A DNA stretch of 64,000 nucleotides, taken from JAGLON01 sp041394985 (GTDB lineage: Bacteria; Zixibacteria; MSB-5A5; GN15; JAAZOE01). The translations under genes were made by a program, and so were the position numbers. Below, piece by piece: positions 7,325 to 15,940 of the stretch (the stretch's first letter is position 1; the number at the start of each line of letters is the position of its first letter). The DNA lies in contig JAWLBI010000001.1 in the NCBI GenBank assembly GCA_041394985.1, forward strand, positions 1,488,001-1,552,000, read 5' to 3'. The notes beneath the pieces were generated by a model. That model saw only the letters and a program-made list of their open reading frames with translations. It had not been told where the DNA came from and searched no databases.

Positions 7325-8764
7325 ATGTCGGAAATTAAAACACGAATCGCGCCGTCACCATCGGGATTTCTCCATGTCGGGACGGCTCGAACGGCTATTA
7401 TAAACTGGCTCTATGCCCGCAATAAAGGCGGCAAGTTTATCCTGCGTATCGAGGATACGGACTCCGATCGGTCATCGAACGAAATGGTCGACGCCATCAT
7501 CGATTCGCTCAAATGGCTCGGTCTCGACTGGGACGAAGGCCCATATTTCCAGTCCGAACGGGGCGAGTTGTATGAGAAGTACGTCGAGAAGCTGTTGACT
7601 TCCGGCAATGCCTATCGTTGTTTCTGCACGACAGAAGAGCTGGCGGCCAAGCGGGAAGAGGCGCAGAAAAACAAGACCGATTACAAATACGACCGGACGT
7701 GTTGTCATTTGTCCGAAGCCGATATTCAGAAGAAAATCGACGCCGGGGAAAAATTCGTCGTCCGGGTGAAAGTCCCCGAAGGGGAGACTCGGTACACGGA
7801 TTTAGTCTACGGCGAAATGGTCAGGCAGAATGTCGATATCGAGGACTTCGTCGTGTGCCGCAATGATGGCCGGCCGCTGTATAATTTCGTCGTCGTCGTC
7901 GATGACCACGAGATGGGCATCACCGATATTTTGCGCGGCAACGACCATCAGACGAATACGTTCAAGCAGATTCTTCTATACAATGCGCTCGATCTGCCGG
8001 TGCCGCGGATGGGGCATCTGCCGTTGATTTTCGATGAGCGCAAGAAGAAAATCTCCAAGCGCGACAAGGCTGCCAATGCATCGGATTACGGGAAAGAGGG
8101 CTATCTGCCCGAGGCGGTGGTCAATTATCTGTCGATGCTTGGCTGGTCGCCCAAGGATGATCGAGAGATTTTCACAATCGAGGAATTAATAGGCGTTTTT
8201 GACATCAATAACGCAAATAAGTCGAATGCGATTTTCGATGTCGTCAAGATGAAGCATTTCAACAGCGAGCATATCAAGATGAAATCGAATCATGATATTG
8301 CGACGCTGGTTGCGCCGATGATGATGCAGGCGGGCGTGTATACCAAATATGGTCTGGAAACGCGCTGGAAATACCTGATGGATGTTATCGGTCTTTTGAA
8401 AGACCGCGCCTCGGTACTCGGCGATTTCGTCGAGCGCGGCGTCTATTTCTTTCAGGCTCCGTACACCTATGAAGAGAAGGGTGTGGAGAAGCAATTCAAT
8501 GCGGAAAACGCCGACCGACTGGAAGAACTGGCCAAACGCTACGAGGCATTGAAAAACTTCACGCACGACCCGCTCTATGAAACGCTGAATTCCTATGCCG
8601 CCGAACTGGATGTGAAGAGCGGCGTGTTGATACACCCGACCCGCCTTGCCGTGACCGGCATGACGACCGGGCCGGGGCTGTTTGAACTGCTGGAACTAAT
8701 CGGACAGCAGGAAGTAGTATCTCGTATGAGAACGGCGGTAACCTATATTCGGGAAAAGCTCTGA
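7325..8764 (+). CDS. gltX: Glutamyl-tRNA synthetase
   Basis: A 479-residue class I aminoacyl-tRNA synthetase that charges tRNA-Glu with glutamate. The HIGH-type signature is seen in PSGFLHVGTART near the N-terminus and the KMSKS-type loop in KKISKRDKA near residue 245. The Rossmann core and C-terminal anticodon-binding region have normal length. The stop codon is one base from the start of glnS, so both are made from one transcript. The presence of a separate GlnRS implies this enzyme need not misacylate tRNA-Gln. Confidence 0.95.
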   Translation: MSEIKTRIAPSPSGFLHVGTARTAIINWLYARNKGGKFILRIEDTDSDRSSNEMVDAIIDSLKWLGLDWDEGPYFQSERGELYEKYVEKLLTSGNAYRCFCTTEELAAKREEAQKNKTDYKYDRTCCHLSEADIQKKIDAGEKFVVRVKVPEGETRYTDLVYGEMVRQNVDIEDFVVCRNDGRPLYNFVVVVDDHEMGITDILRGNDHQTNTFKQILLYNALDLPVPRMGHLPLIFDERKKKISKRDKAANASDYGKEGYLPEAVVNYLSMLGWSPKDDREIFTIEELIGVFDINNANKSNAIFDVVKMKHFNSEHIKMKSNHDIATLVAPMMMQAGVYTKYGLETRWKYLMDVIGLLKDRASVLGDFVERGVYFFQAPYTYEEKGVEKQFNAENADRLEELAKRYEALKNFTHDPLYETLNSYAAELDVKSGVLIHPTRLAVTGMTTGPGLFELLELIGQQEVVSRMRTAVTYIREKL

Positions 8765-8765
8765 A

Positions 8766-10478
8766 ATGGCTGAAAACGACAATACTCCGCGCGAGGAAAA
8801 AGAATCGCTGGATTTTATCCGCGCCATCATCGCCGATGATCTGAAAAAAGGCAAGAACGACGGCAAAGTGACGACTCGATTCCCACCGGAACCGAACGGC
8901 TTTTTGCACATCGGGCATGCCAAGGCGATATGCCTTGATTTCGGCGTCGCTCTGGAAAACAACGGCGTGACGCATCTGCGCTTCGACGATACGAATCCCG
9001 TCAAAGAGGAAACGAAATATGTCGACGCAATCATGGAAGATGTCCGCTGGCTGGGCTATGATTGGGGTAACCGGCTCCATTATGCATCGGATTACTTCGA
9101 CCGCCTGTACGACTATGCCGTCCAGTTGATAAAAATCGGCAAGGCGTATGTGTGCGATTTGTCCACCGAGCAGATTCGGGAATATCGCGGGACGCTGACC
9201 GAACCGGGGAAAGAGAGCCCGGATCGGAATCGCTCCGTCGAGGAAAACCTCGATCTGTTCGAGCGTATGAGAGCGGGCGAATTCAAGAACGGCGAAAAAA
9301 CGCTCCGCGCCAAAATAGATATGGCCTCGGGCAATGTGAACATGCGCGACCCGGTCGTGTATCGTATTTTGCATGCCTCGCATCATCGCACCGGCGATAA
9401 ATGGTGCATCTATCCGATGTATGATTTCACGCACTGTCTGTCGGATTCCATCGAGGGGATTACGCATTCGCTGTGCGATGTCGATTTCGAGGATCACCGG
9501 CCGTTGTATGACTGGTTCCTTGATGTACTGGAAACGCCGAATCATCCGCAGCAGATCGAATTCGCACGACTGAATATTTCATACACGGTGCTCAGCAAAC
9601 GGCGTCTGCGGACGCTGGTCGAGGAAGGTATTGTCGAGGGATGGGATGACCCGCGCATGCCGACTTTGTCGGCGATGCGTCGCCGGGGATATACATCGGC
9701 CGCCATTCGGACATTTTGCGATAACATTGGTGTCTCGAAGCGCCCCAGCATGGTGGATCTTGCGCTGCTCGAGTATTATCTGCGCGAGGATTTGAACAAA
9801 TCATCCAATCGCGTCATGGCGGTATTGAATCCGCTGAAAGTCGTTATCGAAAATTATCCGGAAGACCTGGTCGAGGAACTCGATGCGGTCAACAATCCCG
9901 AGGATGAATCGGCCGGGATTCGCAAGGTGCCGTTCTCGCGCGAATTGTATATCGAGCGCGAGGATTTCATGGAAGACCCGCCGAAAAAATTCTTCCGGCT
10001 GGCGCCGGGGCGCGAGGTGCGGTTGCGGTATGCGTATTTCATTACCTGTCAGGAAGCGATTAAGGATAAAGACGGCAATATCATTGAGCTGCGCTGCACG
10101 TATGATCCGGCGACAAAAGGCGGGAATGCTCCCGACGGCCGCCGCGTGAAATCGACGATGCACTGGGTATCGGCAAAGCATGCCATCGATGCTCCTGTGC
10201 GTCTCTATGATAAACTGTTCACGAAGGAAGACCCGATGGACGAGGAAGACGGCGTTCATTTCAAGGATGCCATCAATCCGAATTCGGTCGAGGTGCTCAC
10301 CGGATGTAAGCTCGAACCGTACCTGGGCGAAATCGAACCGGGGACGCGTGTGCAGTTCGAGCGAATGGGATACTTCTGCGTCGATCCGAAAGACTCGAAG
10401 CCCGGTAAGCCGGTCTTCAATCGCACGGTGACGCTCCGCGACACCTGGGCGAAGATACAGAAGCAAGGCGATAAATAG
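8766..10478 (+). CDS. glnS: Glutaminyl-tRNA synthetase
   Basis: A 570-residue class I synthetase attaching glutamine to tRNA-Gln. The HIGH-type motif is in PEPNGFLHIGHAKA and the KMSKS-type loop in VLSKRRL; the C-terminal half carries the two-beta-barrel anticodon-binding domain (for example GREVRLRYAYF). GlnRS in bacteria is known to derive from a eukaryotic-type enzyme by transfer and is scattered across phyla. Here it is coupled to gltX, one base after its stop codon, with shared transcription. This arrangement points to direct charging of tRNA-Gln instead of the GatCAB amidation route, although gatCAB may still exist elsewhere for Asn. Confidence 0.95.
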   Translation: MAENDNTPREEKESLDFIRAIIADDLKKGKNDGKVTTRFPPEPNGFLHIGHAKAICLDFGVALENNGVTHLRFDDTNPVKEETKYVDAIMEDVRWLGYDWGNRLHYASDYFDRLYDYAVQLIKIGKAYVCDLSTEQIREYRGTLTEPGKESPDRNRSVEENLDLFERMRAGEFKNGEKTLRAKIDMASGNVNMRDPVVYRILHASHHRTGDKWCIYPMYDFTHCLSDSIEGITHSLCDVDFEDHRPLYDWFLDVLETPNHPQQIEFARLNISYTVLSKRRLRTLVEEGIVEGWDDPRMPTLSAMRRRGYTSAAIRTFCDNIGVSKRPSMVDLALLEYYLREDLNKSSNRVMAVLNPLKVVIENYPEDLVEELDAVNNPEDESAGIRKVPFSRELYIEREDFMEDPPKKFFRLAPGREVRLRYAYFITCQEAIKDKDGNIIELRCTYDPATKGGNAPDGRRVKSTMHWVSAKHAIDAPVRLYDKLFTKEDPMDEEDGVHFKDAINPNSVEVLTGCKLEPYLGEIEPGTRVQFERMGYFCVDPKDSKPGKPVFNRTVTLRDTWAKIQKQGDK

Positions 10479-10545
10479 ACAACGAGAAAAATCAAAAAAT
10501 AGATGCGCTCGCATGTAATCGCGGGCTCCAAGAGAGGATAACAGC

Positions 10546-11043
10546 ATGTCATCAGATTCCCTTTCCAAAGACCTGATTAAGCAGGCCATCGTCGCTGAAA
10601 TCGACGGCCAGAAATTTTACAAGATGCTTGTCGACAAAACGAAAAACCCGGATGCCCGGCGCAAACTGCAGGGATTGGCTGACGATGAAGTTCGCCACGA
10701 GCAACTGCTGATAAAGCTGTACAAAGATATGCACGGTGAAGAAGTCGATCAATTACCGAAGCAGGGTGTCGGCGTTCTGTCGAAATTTTTTGCCGAGAAT
10801 CGCGATAAAGAGAATTTGAGCGAAGTCCAATACATCGACCTCGCCATCGAAGCGGAATTGGCTGCGACGAATTTCTACAAAGATGGTGTGAAGAATGCAC
10901 CGAACGAGGAAGTAAAGAAGCTGTGCCAGGGCATGGCCAATGAAGAATACCGCCACTTCGAATCACTGCAGGCGGAAAAAGACGCCATCGCCGGAAACTA
11001 CTTCTGGTTCGGCTATGATGACGGCGCACCGATGGAGCTGTAA
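10546..11043 (+). CDS. Rubrerythrin-like diiron protein (no rubredoxin domain)
   Basis: A 165-residue ferritin-like four-helix protein. Two pairs of metal-binding motifs are visible: an E in IVAEIDGQKFY with DDEVRHEQL, and E in AIEAELAATNFY with ANEEYRHFESL, which is the E...ExxH x2 pattern of rubrerythrins. The C-terminal Cys4 rubredoxin domain of classical rubrerythrin is missing, so another protein must supply electrons. GAGAGG precedes the ATG. It heads a run of peroxide-related genes (two peroxiredoxins and a flavin reductase), and reduction of hydrogen peroxide is the likely role. Confidence 0.88.
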   Translation: MSSDSLSKDLIKQAIVAEIDGQKFYKMLVDKTKNPDARRKLQGLADDEVRHEQLLIKLYKDMHGEEVDQLPKQGVGVLSKFFAENRDKENLSEVQYIDLAIEAELAATNFYKDGVKNAPNEEVKKLCQGMANEEYRHFESLQAEKDAIAGNYFWFGYDDGAPMEL

Positions 11044-11136
11044 CCCGGCGCCTTTGTTTATTGGGCCGCGCGCGGTTTTTCGGGGGAATTCGAACGGCGC
11101 GGCTTATCGAGGCGGCAACTGATTTAAGGAGAGGTC

Positions 11137-11595
11137 ATGCTCAAAGTTGGCGATAAGGCTCCCGATTTCACCCTTCCTTCTCATCTGGGGCGTACTGTCA
11201 CCCTGTCCGAGTTTCGAGGCAAGAAGAACGTCTTGTTGGCGTTCTATCCGCTCAACTGGACGCCTATCTGCAGCGGACAGATTCCGGGCTATCAGGAGAT
11301 GCTGGATCGCTTCAATGATATGAACACGCAGGTTCTGGCCGTGTCGGTCGATTCCGTGCCGAGCCATCAATCATGGGCGTATTCGATGGGCGGTATCGAC
11401 TATCCGCTTCTATCCGATTTCTGGCCGCATGGCGCGATTGCGGAGAAGTATGAGGCCATGACGAGTGCCGGGCATACCGAGCGGGTCATCATCGTTATCG
11501 ATAAGGAAGGGATTATTCGCTACATCGATTATCATGACATCGATGACGAGCCGGATGTTGAAGAGGTTTTTAAAGTTCTCAGGAAATTGAACTGA
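11137..11595 (+). CDS. Peroxiredoxin (AhpC/TSA family), cysteine type
   Basis: A 152-residue thioredoxin-fold peroxidase that reduces hydrogen peroxide and organic peroxides. The active site is FYPLNWTPICSGQ, the Pxxx(T)xxC motif, with the peroxidatic Cys45. There is no obvious C-terminal resolving Cys, suggesting a 1-Cys (AhpE-like) mechanism needing an outside thiol. AGGAGAGG lies just upstream of the ATG. It is followed 80 bases later by a second peroxiredoxin that has a selenocysteine codon at the matching position, so the two offer a natural comparison of sulfur and selenium catalysis. Confidence 0.92.
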   Translation: MLKVGDKAPDFTLPSHLGRTVTLSEFRGKKNVLLAFYPLNWTPICSGQIPGYQEMLDRFNDMNTQVLAVSVDSVPSHQSWAYSMGGIDYPLLSDFWPHGAIAEKYEAMTSAGHTERVIIVIDKEGIIRYIDYHDIDDEPDVEEVFKVLRKLN

Positions 11596-11675
11596 CGATT
11601 TGGACAAATAGCCTCCGGATACAGGCGTATTATACACGACTGTGAAAATAAGGGTATTTGACCGGAGGAATACAT

Positions 11676-12116
11676 ATGTTATCGATTGGCTCCGATGCGC
11701 CGGATTTTGAACTGGAAGGTTCCGGCGGTCGCACGGTATCGCTTCAGGAACTCCGCGGGAAATTCGCGGTTATCGTTTTCTACCCCAAGAACAACACACC
11801 GGGGTGAAACCGTCAACTCGCCGCCCTTGAGGCGGACAGGGAGCGCTTTGATACAATGAATGCCGAGATACTGGGAATAAATCCGGCTTCGGTCACTTCA
11901 CACGATAACTACTGCGATAAAAAAGGGTTCGGCTTTACCATTCTGTCCGATCCGGGGCGCAAAACGGCCGCGGCATATCAGGCCGTTATGGCTCTGGGAA
12001 AACTAATCCAGCGCACCGTCTATGTGATATCTCCCGATGGAAAAATCATTTTTGCCGAGCAGGGGATACCGCCTACGCAGAGCATGATGGATGCGATTGG
12101 TCATTTTGGGAAATAA
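11676..12116 (+). CDS. Selenocysteine-containing peroxiredoxin (TGA = Sec44)
   Basis: A 146-residue peroxiredoxin of the BCP/PrxQ type read through one in-frame TGA at 11805-11807. It begins MLSIGSDAPDFELEG after GGAGG, and the active-site loop reads FYPKNNTPG-U-NRQL; in ordinary members this position is the peroxidatic Cys of the YPKxNTPGC motif. The frame stays open and protein-like on both sides, ending in a normal RTVYVISPDGKI strand. A CCGCC/GGCGG hairpin with a five-base loop holding a G begins 13 bases after the TGA, fitting a bacterial SECIS element. Selenoprotein peroxiredoxins are known in anaerobes. Automatic callers would split or truncate this gene at 11805 or start it falsely at 11856. 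A nonsense mutation is the alternative, but it would have had to hit exactly the catalytic codon. Confidence 0.88.
11805..11835 (+). promoter_or_regulatory. Sec codon and SECIS-like hairpin
   Basis: The TGA (11805-11807) is followed after 13 bases by CCGCC (11821-11825), the loop CTTGA (11826-11830) and GGCGG (11831-11835). The apical loop starts 18 bases after the TGA and contains a G, as expected for SelB-bound bacterial SECIS elements. The fold is by eye; its energy was not computed. Confidence 0.65.
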
Positions 12117-12130
12117 GCGGAGGGTAGTCT

Positions 12131-13129
12131 ACGGAAGACGTTTATGATATCACGATAATCGGCGCGGGGCCGGTAGGATTATACGCCCTGTATTACGCCG
12201 GGTTGCGAAACGTGAAAGTCAAATTACTCGAGGCGCTCGATGAGGCCGGCGGCGGCCTCAAGGTGCTGTATCCGGAAAAATATATTTACGATGTAGCCGG
12301 ATTCCCGCAGGTGCTGGCCAAGGATCTGGTCAATGAGTTCGAGAAGCAGGCTCGCGCCTATGAGAATCCGATTCTCTTCAATCAGCGCGTGCAGGACATC
12401 AAGCGGCGCGACGACGATATTATCGAACTGGTTACCGAAACCGACACGCACTATACGAAAACGGCGATCATCTGCGCCGGGATGGGCGCCTTTATTCCGC
12501 GTAAACTGGATATTCCCGATCTGGAAAAATACGAAGAGCTCGGCGTGTTCTATTACATCAAGGATTCGTCGCTGTTCAAAGACAAGAATGTGCTTATTGT
12601 CGGAGGCGGCGATTCGGCGGTCGACAATGCGCTGATGCTCGAACCGATTGCCAAGCATGTCATAATGATCCATCGCAATGACCGCTTCCGCGCACACGAA
12701 AACTCGCTCGAACAGTTGAAAAACTCGTCAGTCGAATTGCACTACCCGTTCTGGGAAGTCAAGGAAATCCACGGCGAGGACTGGGTCAATGCAGTCACGG
12801 CGGTGAATACATTCGAGGGGAAGGAGATGCGATTCGAGATCGATATGCTGATACTGAATCTCGGATTTCTGACCAATCTCAAGCCGCTCCGCAAGTGGGG
12901 ACTCGAACTGGAAATGAACGCGATAAAAGTCGATGAGCGGATGCGCACGAATATTCCGGGAGTATTTGCGGCCGGTGATATCGTGACGCATCCCGGCAAA
13001 CTCAAACTGATTTCGACCGGAACCGGCGAGGCGGCGATTGCCGTCAACAATGCAGTGCATTTTATCGATCCATCAAGTCAGGTTGAACCGGGACATTCGT
13101 CGCATATCGGTAAATCGCCGAAGGAGTAG
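12131..13129 (+). CDS. Ferredoxin-NADP reductase (thioredoxin-reductase-like), ACG start
   Basis: A 332-residue FAD/NAD(P)H two-domain reductase of the YumC type. The FAD-binding motif IIGAGPVGLYA lies at the very N-terminus, the NADPH motif LIVGGGDSAVDNA in the middle, and the closing motif VFAAGDIVTHPGKL near the end. There is no CxxC redox site, and the segment RNDRFRAHENS is typical of this FNR type. The frame has no ATG, GTG or TTG before the FAD motif: a stop TAG lies at 12125 and the first ordinary start, TTG at 12203, would delete the motif. GGAGGG at 12119-12124 is six bases from ACG at 12131, which aligns with the usual Met. So ACG initiation, a recent mutation or a sequencing error must apply. 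It may feed electrons to the adjacent peroxidases. Confidence 0.85.
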   Translation, partial: TEDVYDITIIGAGPVGLYALYYAGLRNVKVKLLEALDEAGGGLKVLYPEKYIYDVAGFPQVLAKDLVNEFEKQARAYENPILFNQRVQDIKRRDDDIIELVTETDTHYTKTAIICAGMGAFIPRKLDIPDLEKYEELGVFYYIKDSSLFKDKNVLIVGGGDSAVDNALMLEPIAKHVIMIHRNDRFRAHENSLEQLKNSSVELHYPFWEVKEIHGEDWVNAVTAVNTFEGKEMRFEIDMLILNLGFLTNLKPLRKWGLELEMNAIKVDERMRTNIPGVFAAGDIVTHPGKLKLISTGTGEAAIAVNNAVHFIDPSSQVEPGHSSHIGKSPKE

Positions 13130-13441
13130 CGAAGTTGGAGAAAACATCAGGAAAGTGTGCTTGACGCAAACATCCTGAGATTGCGACGCCCTAGGAAGGG
13201 CTCGCAATGACAGGTGCTTGTTAAAGGTTTTGTGGGCGATTTAAAAGTAATTGAGTATTAACAAGTATGAGGAAGTCGGTAGCCCAAGGCTTCAGCCTTG
13301 GGAGATAAACCGGATACTCGCGACTTGACCCTGAGGGGAAAATGAGATATACTCTTTCGGGTGGAGATTTTTCCATAACTCCGCCGGGAGACGCGTATTA
13401 TATTCAACTTGCGATATGCAAATAAGTTAAAGGCTACAACC
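13130..13441. repeat. Intergenic gap with two dispersed hairpins
   Basis: A repeat at 13171-13211 begins CATCCTGAGATTGCGAC and has the tip GCCC-TAGGAA-GGGC (13188-13201); near-identical copies are at 23386-23426 and, reversed, at 56351-56391. A CCCAAGGC/GCCTTGGG hairpin lies at about 13281-13300. The rest is AT-rich leader of nadA. The minus frame 13258-13443 is not supported. Confidence 0.7.
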
Positions 13442-14521
13442 ATGTACTCGATCGTACCGGATATCTATAGACAGGCGACCGACAAAGAGCTCCGTGAGCG
13501 GATTTTGGCCGCCAAGAAGAGGCACGGCGACAAGATGCTCATTCTGGCGCATCACTATCAACGCCTTGAGGTTGCGCAGATGGGCGACTTTATCGGGGAT
13601 TCCTATGAACTCTCCAAAACCGCTGCCGAGCGCAAGAATGCCGATTACATCGTCTTCTGCGGCGTGCATTTCATGGCCGAGTCGGCCGAGATTCTGTCCG
13701 GGCCCAATCAAAAAGTGTTTTTGCCCAATCCATTGGCCGGGTGCCCGATGGCCGATATGGCCGATATCGATGATGTTCTGTCTGCGTGGGAGTATCTGAA
13801 AGAACTCGGCGTTGCCGATAAAACGCTCCCGTTGTCATATATGAATTCGGCCGCGAAGCTCAAGGCCTTCTGTGGTCGCGAGGGCGGATTGATTTGCACG
13901 TCATCCAACGCCAAAGCCGCATACAAGTATGTCTTCGACCGGGCGGAGAAGTTGTTTTTCTTCCCGGATGAGAATCTCGGCTACAACACCGGTCGCTGGA
14001 TGGGATTCTCCGACGACGAAATGGTTGTCTGGGATTTCCGCTCTCACGACGGCGGCATCGATCCGGAGAAGCTGAAAAAGGCGAAAGTGATTCTCTGGAA
14101 GGGGCACTGTCACGTTCATACGAATTTCAAGGCGCGCCATGTCGACGAGATGCGCGCCAAATTCCCGAATGTCAAAATCGCCGTGCATCCCGAGTGTACA
14201 TGGGATGTCGTCGATAAAGCCGATGCGGTGGGGTCGACGAAATTCCTCGTGAATTTCATCGAGAATCAACCGGCCGGTGCGATGATTGCCGTCGGGACGG
14301 AAATCAACCTGATCAATCGCATGGCGCATCAACATCCGGATAAGAAGATATTCGAGCTGTCGGGACAGACATGTCCGGTGTGTGCGAACATGTATCGCAC
14401 GACAATGGCCGATCTGGCGAATACCGTAGAGAACCTGGGAACGTTCGACCGTATCGTCGTGCCGGATGATATCAAGGCCGAGGCCAAACTGGCGCTCGAC
14501 CGCATGCTGGAAGTGCATTAG
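13442..14521 (+). CDS. nadA: Quinolinate synthase
   Basis: A 359-residue 4Fe-4S enzyme that condenses iminoaspartate with dihydroxyacetone phosphate to quinolinate in NAD synthesis. Cluster cysteines are in FCGVHFMAE, HPECTWDVV and QTCPVCANM, as expected for the longer bacterial type. I prefer the ATG at 13442 over the in-frame TTG at 13409 because AAAGG is upstream of it and homologues begin near here. The partner nadB and nadC are not in the window, but nadE is at 21.6 kb, so the genes for NAD synthesis are dispersed. The substrate loop SYMNSAAKLKAF is intact. Confidence 0.95.
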   Translation: MYSIVPDIYRQATDKELRERILAAKKRHGDKMLILAHHYQRLEVAQMGDFIGDSYELSKTAAERKNADYIVFCGVHFMAESAEILSGPNQKVFLPNPLAGCPMADMADIDDVLSAWEYLKELGVADKTLPLSYMNSAAKLKAFCGREGGLICTSSNAKAAYKYVFDRAEKLFFFPDENLGYNTGRWMGFSDDEMVVWDFRSHDGGIDPEKLKKAKVILWKGHCHVHTNFKARHVDEMRAKFPNVKIAVHPECTWDVVDKADAVGSTKFLVNFIENQPAGAMIAVGTEINLINRMAHQHPDKKIFELSGQTCPVCANMYRTTMADLANTVENLGTFDRIVVPDDIKAEAKLALDRMLEVH

Positions 14522-14611
14522 CAGATAATAAATTTATAAGAAATAGAGTAAGCAACTGGGTGGGTTTAGGACTCAAGAAAACAACCTTAGCAAGATATAG
14601 ACGGAGGAGTT

Positions 14612-15940
14612 ATGGCCTTTGAGGTAGTCGTCCCGCAAATGGGTGAATCTGTACTGGAAGGAACAATTGCAGAGTGGAAAGTCGCGGTGGGCGACAAAGT
14701 GTCGGTCAATCAGCCGCTTGTGGAGATCATGACCGATAAGGTCAATGTCGAGATACCATCAGAGGTCGAGGGGACTGTCGAAAAGCTATTGGTCGGTCCG
14801 GGCGATATCGTTCCGGTCGGCACCGTCATTTGCACGATTGCAACGTCGGGTGAAGCACCTGCGAAGGAGGCTCCGAAGGCTGACTCTACAAAAGCCGCAT
14901 CAAAACCGGCGGCCAAAGCTGCCGCTCCGGCCGCGGCGCCTGTTACAAAGGCTGCCTCAGGCGGACCGGCGAAGATGGCTCCCGCCGTCCGCAAACTCGT
15001 TCGTGATTTTGGGCTCGATGTCTCCTCCATCGTTGCCACCGGTCCCGATGGCCGCATCACGAAGGAAGATGTCGAAAAAGCTGCCGCGGCCAAATCACCG
15101 GTTGCCGGCGTCAAACCGCCGACTCCGGCCCCGTCTCAAATCGCTGCGCCGACTCCGGCCCCTGCCGTTGCCGCGGGCCCGGCCATGAAACCGGCCAAAC
15201 CGATGCCGAACTATGCGCCACCGGCGATTTACGCTGAGCGGGAAGAGGAGCGCATTCCTCTGGGCGGCGCACGCAAGGCGATCTCCGATCACATGGTCAA
15301 ATCCAAGGCGATTTCGCCGCATGTGACGACGTTCGAGGATTGCGATTTCACCGAGCTCGTCAGGTTCCGCAATGCGCATAAGGACAGTTTCTATCAGACC
15401 TATGGCGCCAAGTTGACCTATCTGCCATTCATCATGAAGGCAGCGGTCGAGGGACTCAAGGAATTCCCGGAACTCAATGCCTCAATGACCGACACGGAAA
15501 TCGTCCTGAAAAAATACTATAACATCGGTGTCGCGGTGGCTCGCGAGAACGGTCTCATCGTTCCGGTGCTCAAAGATGCCGACAAGAAATCGATTATCGA
15601 TATCGCCGTCGAAGTCAACGACCTCGGCAATCGCGCCCGCGCGGATAAATTGAAACTCGATGAAGTACAGGGCGGCACTTTTACGCTGACTAACGCCGGG
15701 ATGTTCGGTGCGACTGCATCGACGCCGATTATCAGTCAGCCGCAGGTGGCAATCCTCGGCATTCACAACATCGTCGAGAAGCCGGTCGTGCGGAATGGTG
15801 AAATCGTGGCGCGCCACATGATGACGTTCGGTCTGTCGTTCGATCATCGTCTCATCGACGGTCACACCGCGGTGCAGTTTTTGCATCGGACAATCGAATA
15901 CATTGAAAATCCCGCCCGCCTGCTCCTGAGACTCCGCTAA
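14612..15940 (+). CDS. 2-oxoacid dehydrogenase E2 (dihydrolipoamide acyltransferase)
   Basis: A 442-residue E2 core subunit of a pyruvate or branched-chain 2-oxoacid dehydrogenase complex. It has a lipoyl domain (1-75) with the lipoylated lysine in MTDKVNVE (Lys43), an Ala/Pro-rich linker, a peripheral-subunit-binding domain (about 125-165, MAPAVRKLVRDFGLD), a second long Ala/Pro linker and a catalytic domain (about 215-442) ending in the active-site motif SFDHRLIDG. GGAGG precedes the ATG. It overlaps lipB by one base (TAATG), which fits lipB providing the octanoyl group for its lipoyl lysine. E1 and E3 genes are not adjacent, so which acyl group it handles is open. Confidence 0.93.
   Translation: MAFEVVVPQMGESVLEGTIAEWKVAVGDKVSVNQPLVEIMTDKVNVEIPSEVEGTVEKLLVGPGDIVPVGTVICTIATSGEAPAKEAPKADSTKAASKPAAKAAAPAAAPVTKAASGGPAKMAPAVRKLVRDFGLDVSSIVATGPDGRITKEDVEKAAAAKSPVAGVKPPTPAPSQIAAPTPAPAVAAGPAMKPAKPMPNYAPPAIYAEREEERIPLGGARKAISDHMVKSKAISPHVTTFEDCDFTELVRFRNAHKDSFYQTYGAKLTYLPFIMKAAVEGLKEFPELNASMTDTEIVLKKYYNIGVAVARENGLIVPVLKDADKKSIIDIAVEVNDLGNRARADKLKLDEVQGGTFTLTNAGMFGATASTPIISQPQVAILGIHNIVEKPVVRNGEIVARHMMTFGLSFDHRLIDGHTAVQFLHRTIEYIENPARLLLRLR

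Noticed and set aside
11805..11807. TGA as a simple nonsense mutation making a pseudogene
   Set aside because: It falls exactly on the catalytic Cys codon, both sides are intact and a SECIS-like hairpin follows, so recoding is more likely, though not proven.
11856..12116. An 86-residue protein starting at ATG 11856
   Set aside because: It is the C-terminal part of the selenocysteine peroxiredoxin; the ATG is internal and has no ribosome site.
12203..13129. Ferredoxin-NADP reductase starting at TTG 12203
   Set aside because: This start removes the FAD-binding GxGxxG motif, which is fully coded in frame just upstream with a ribosome site.
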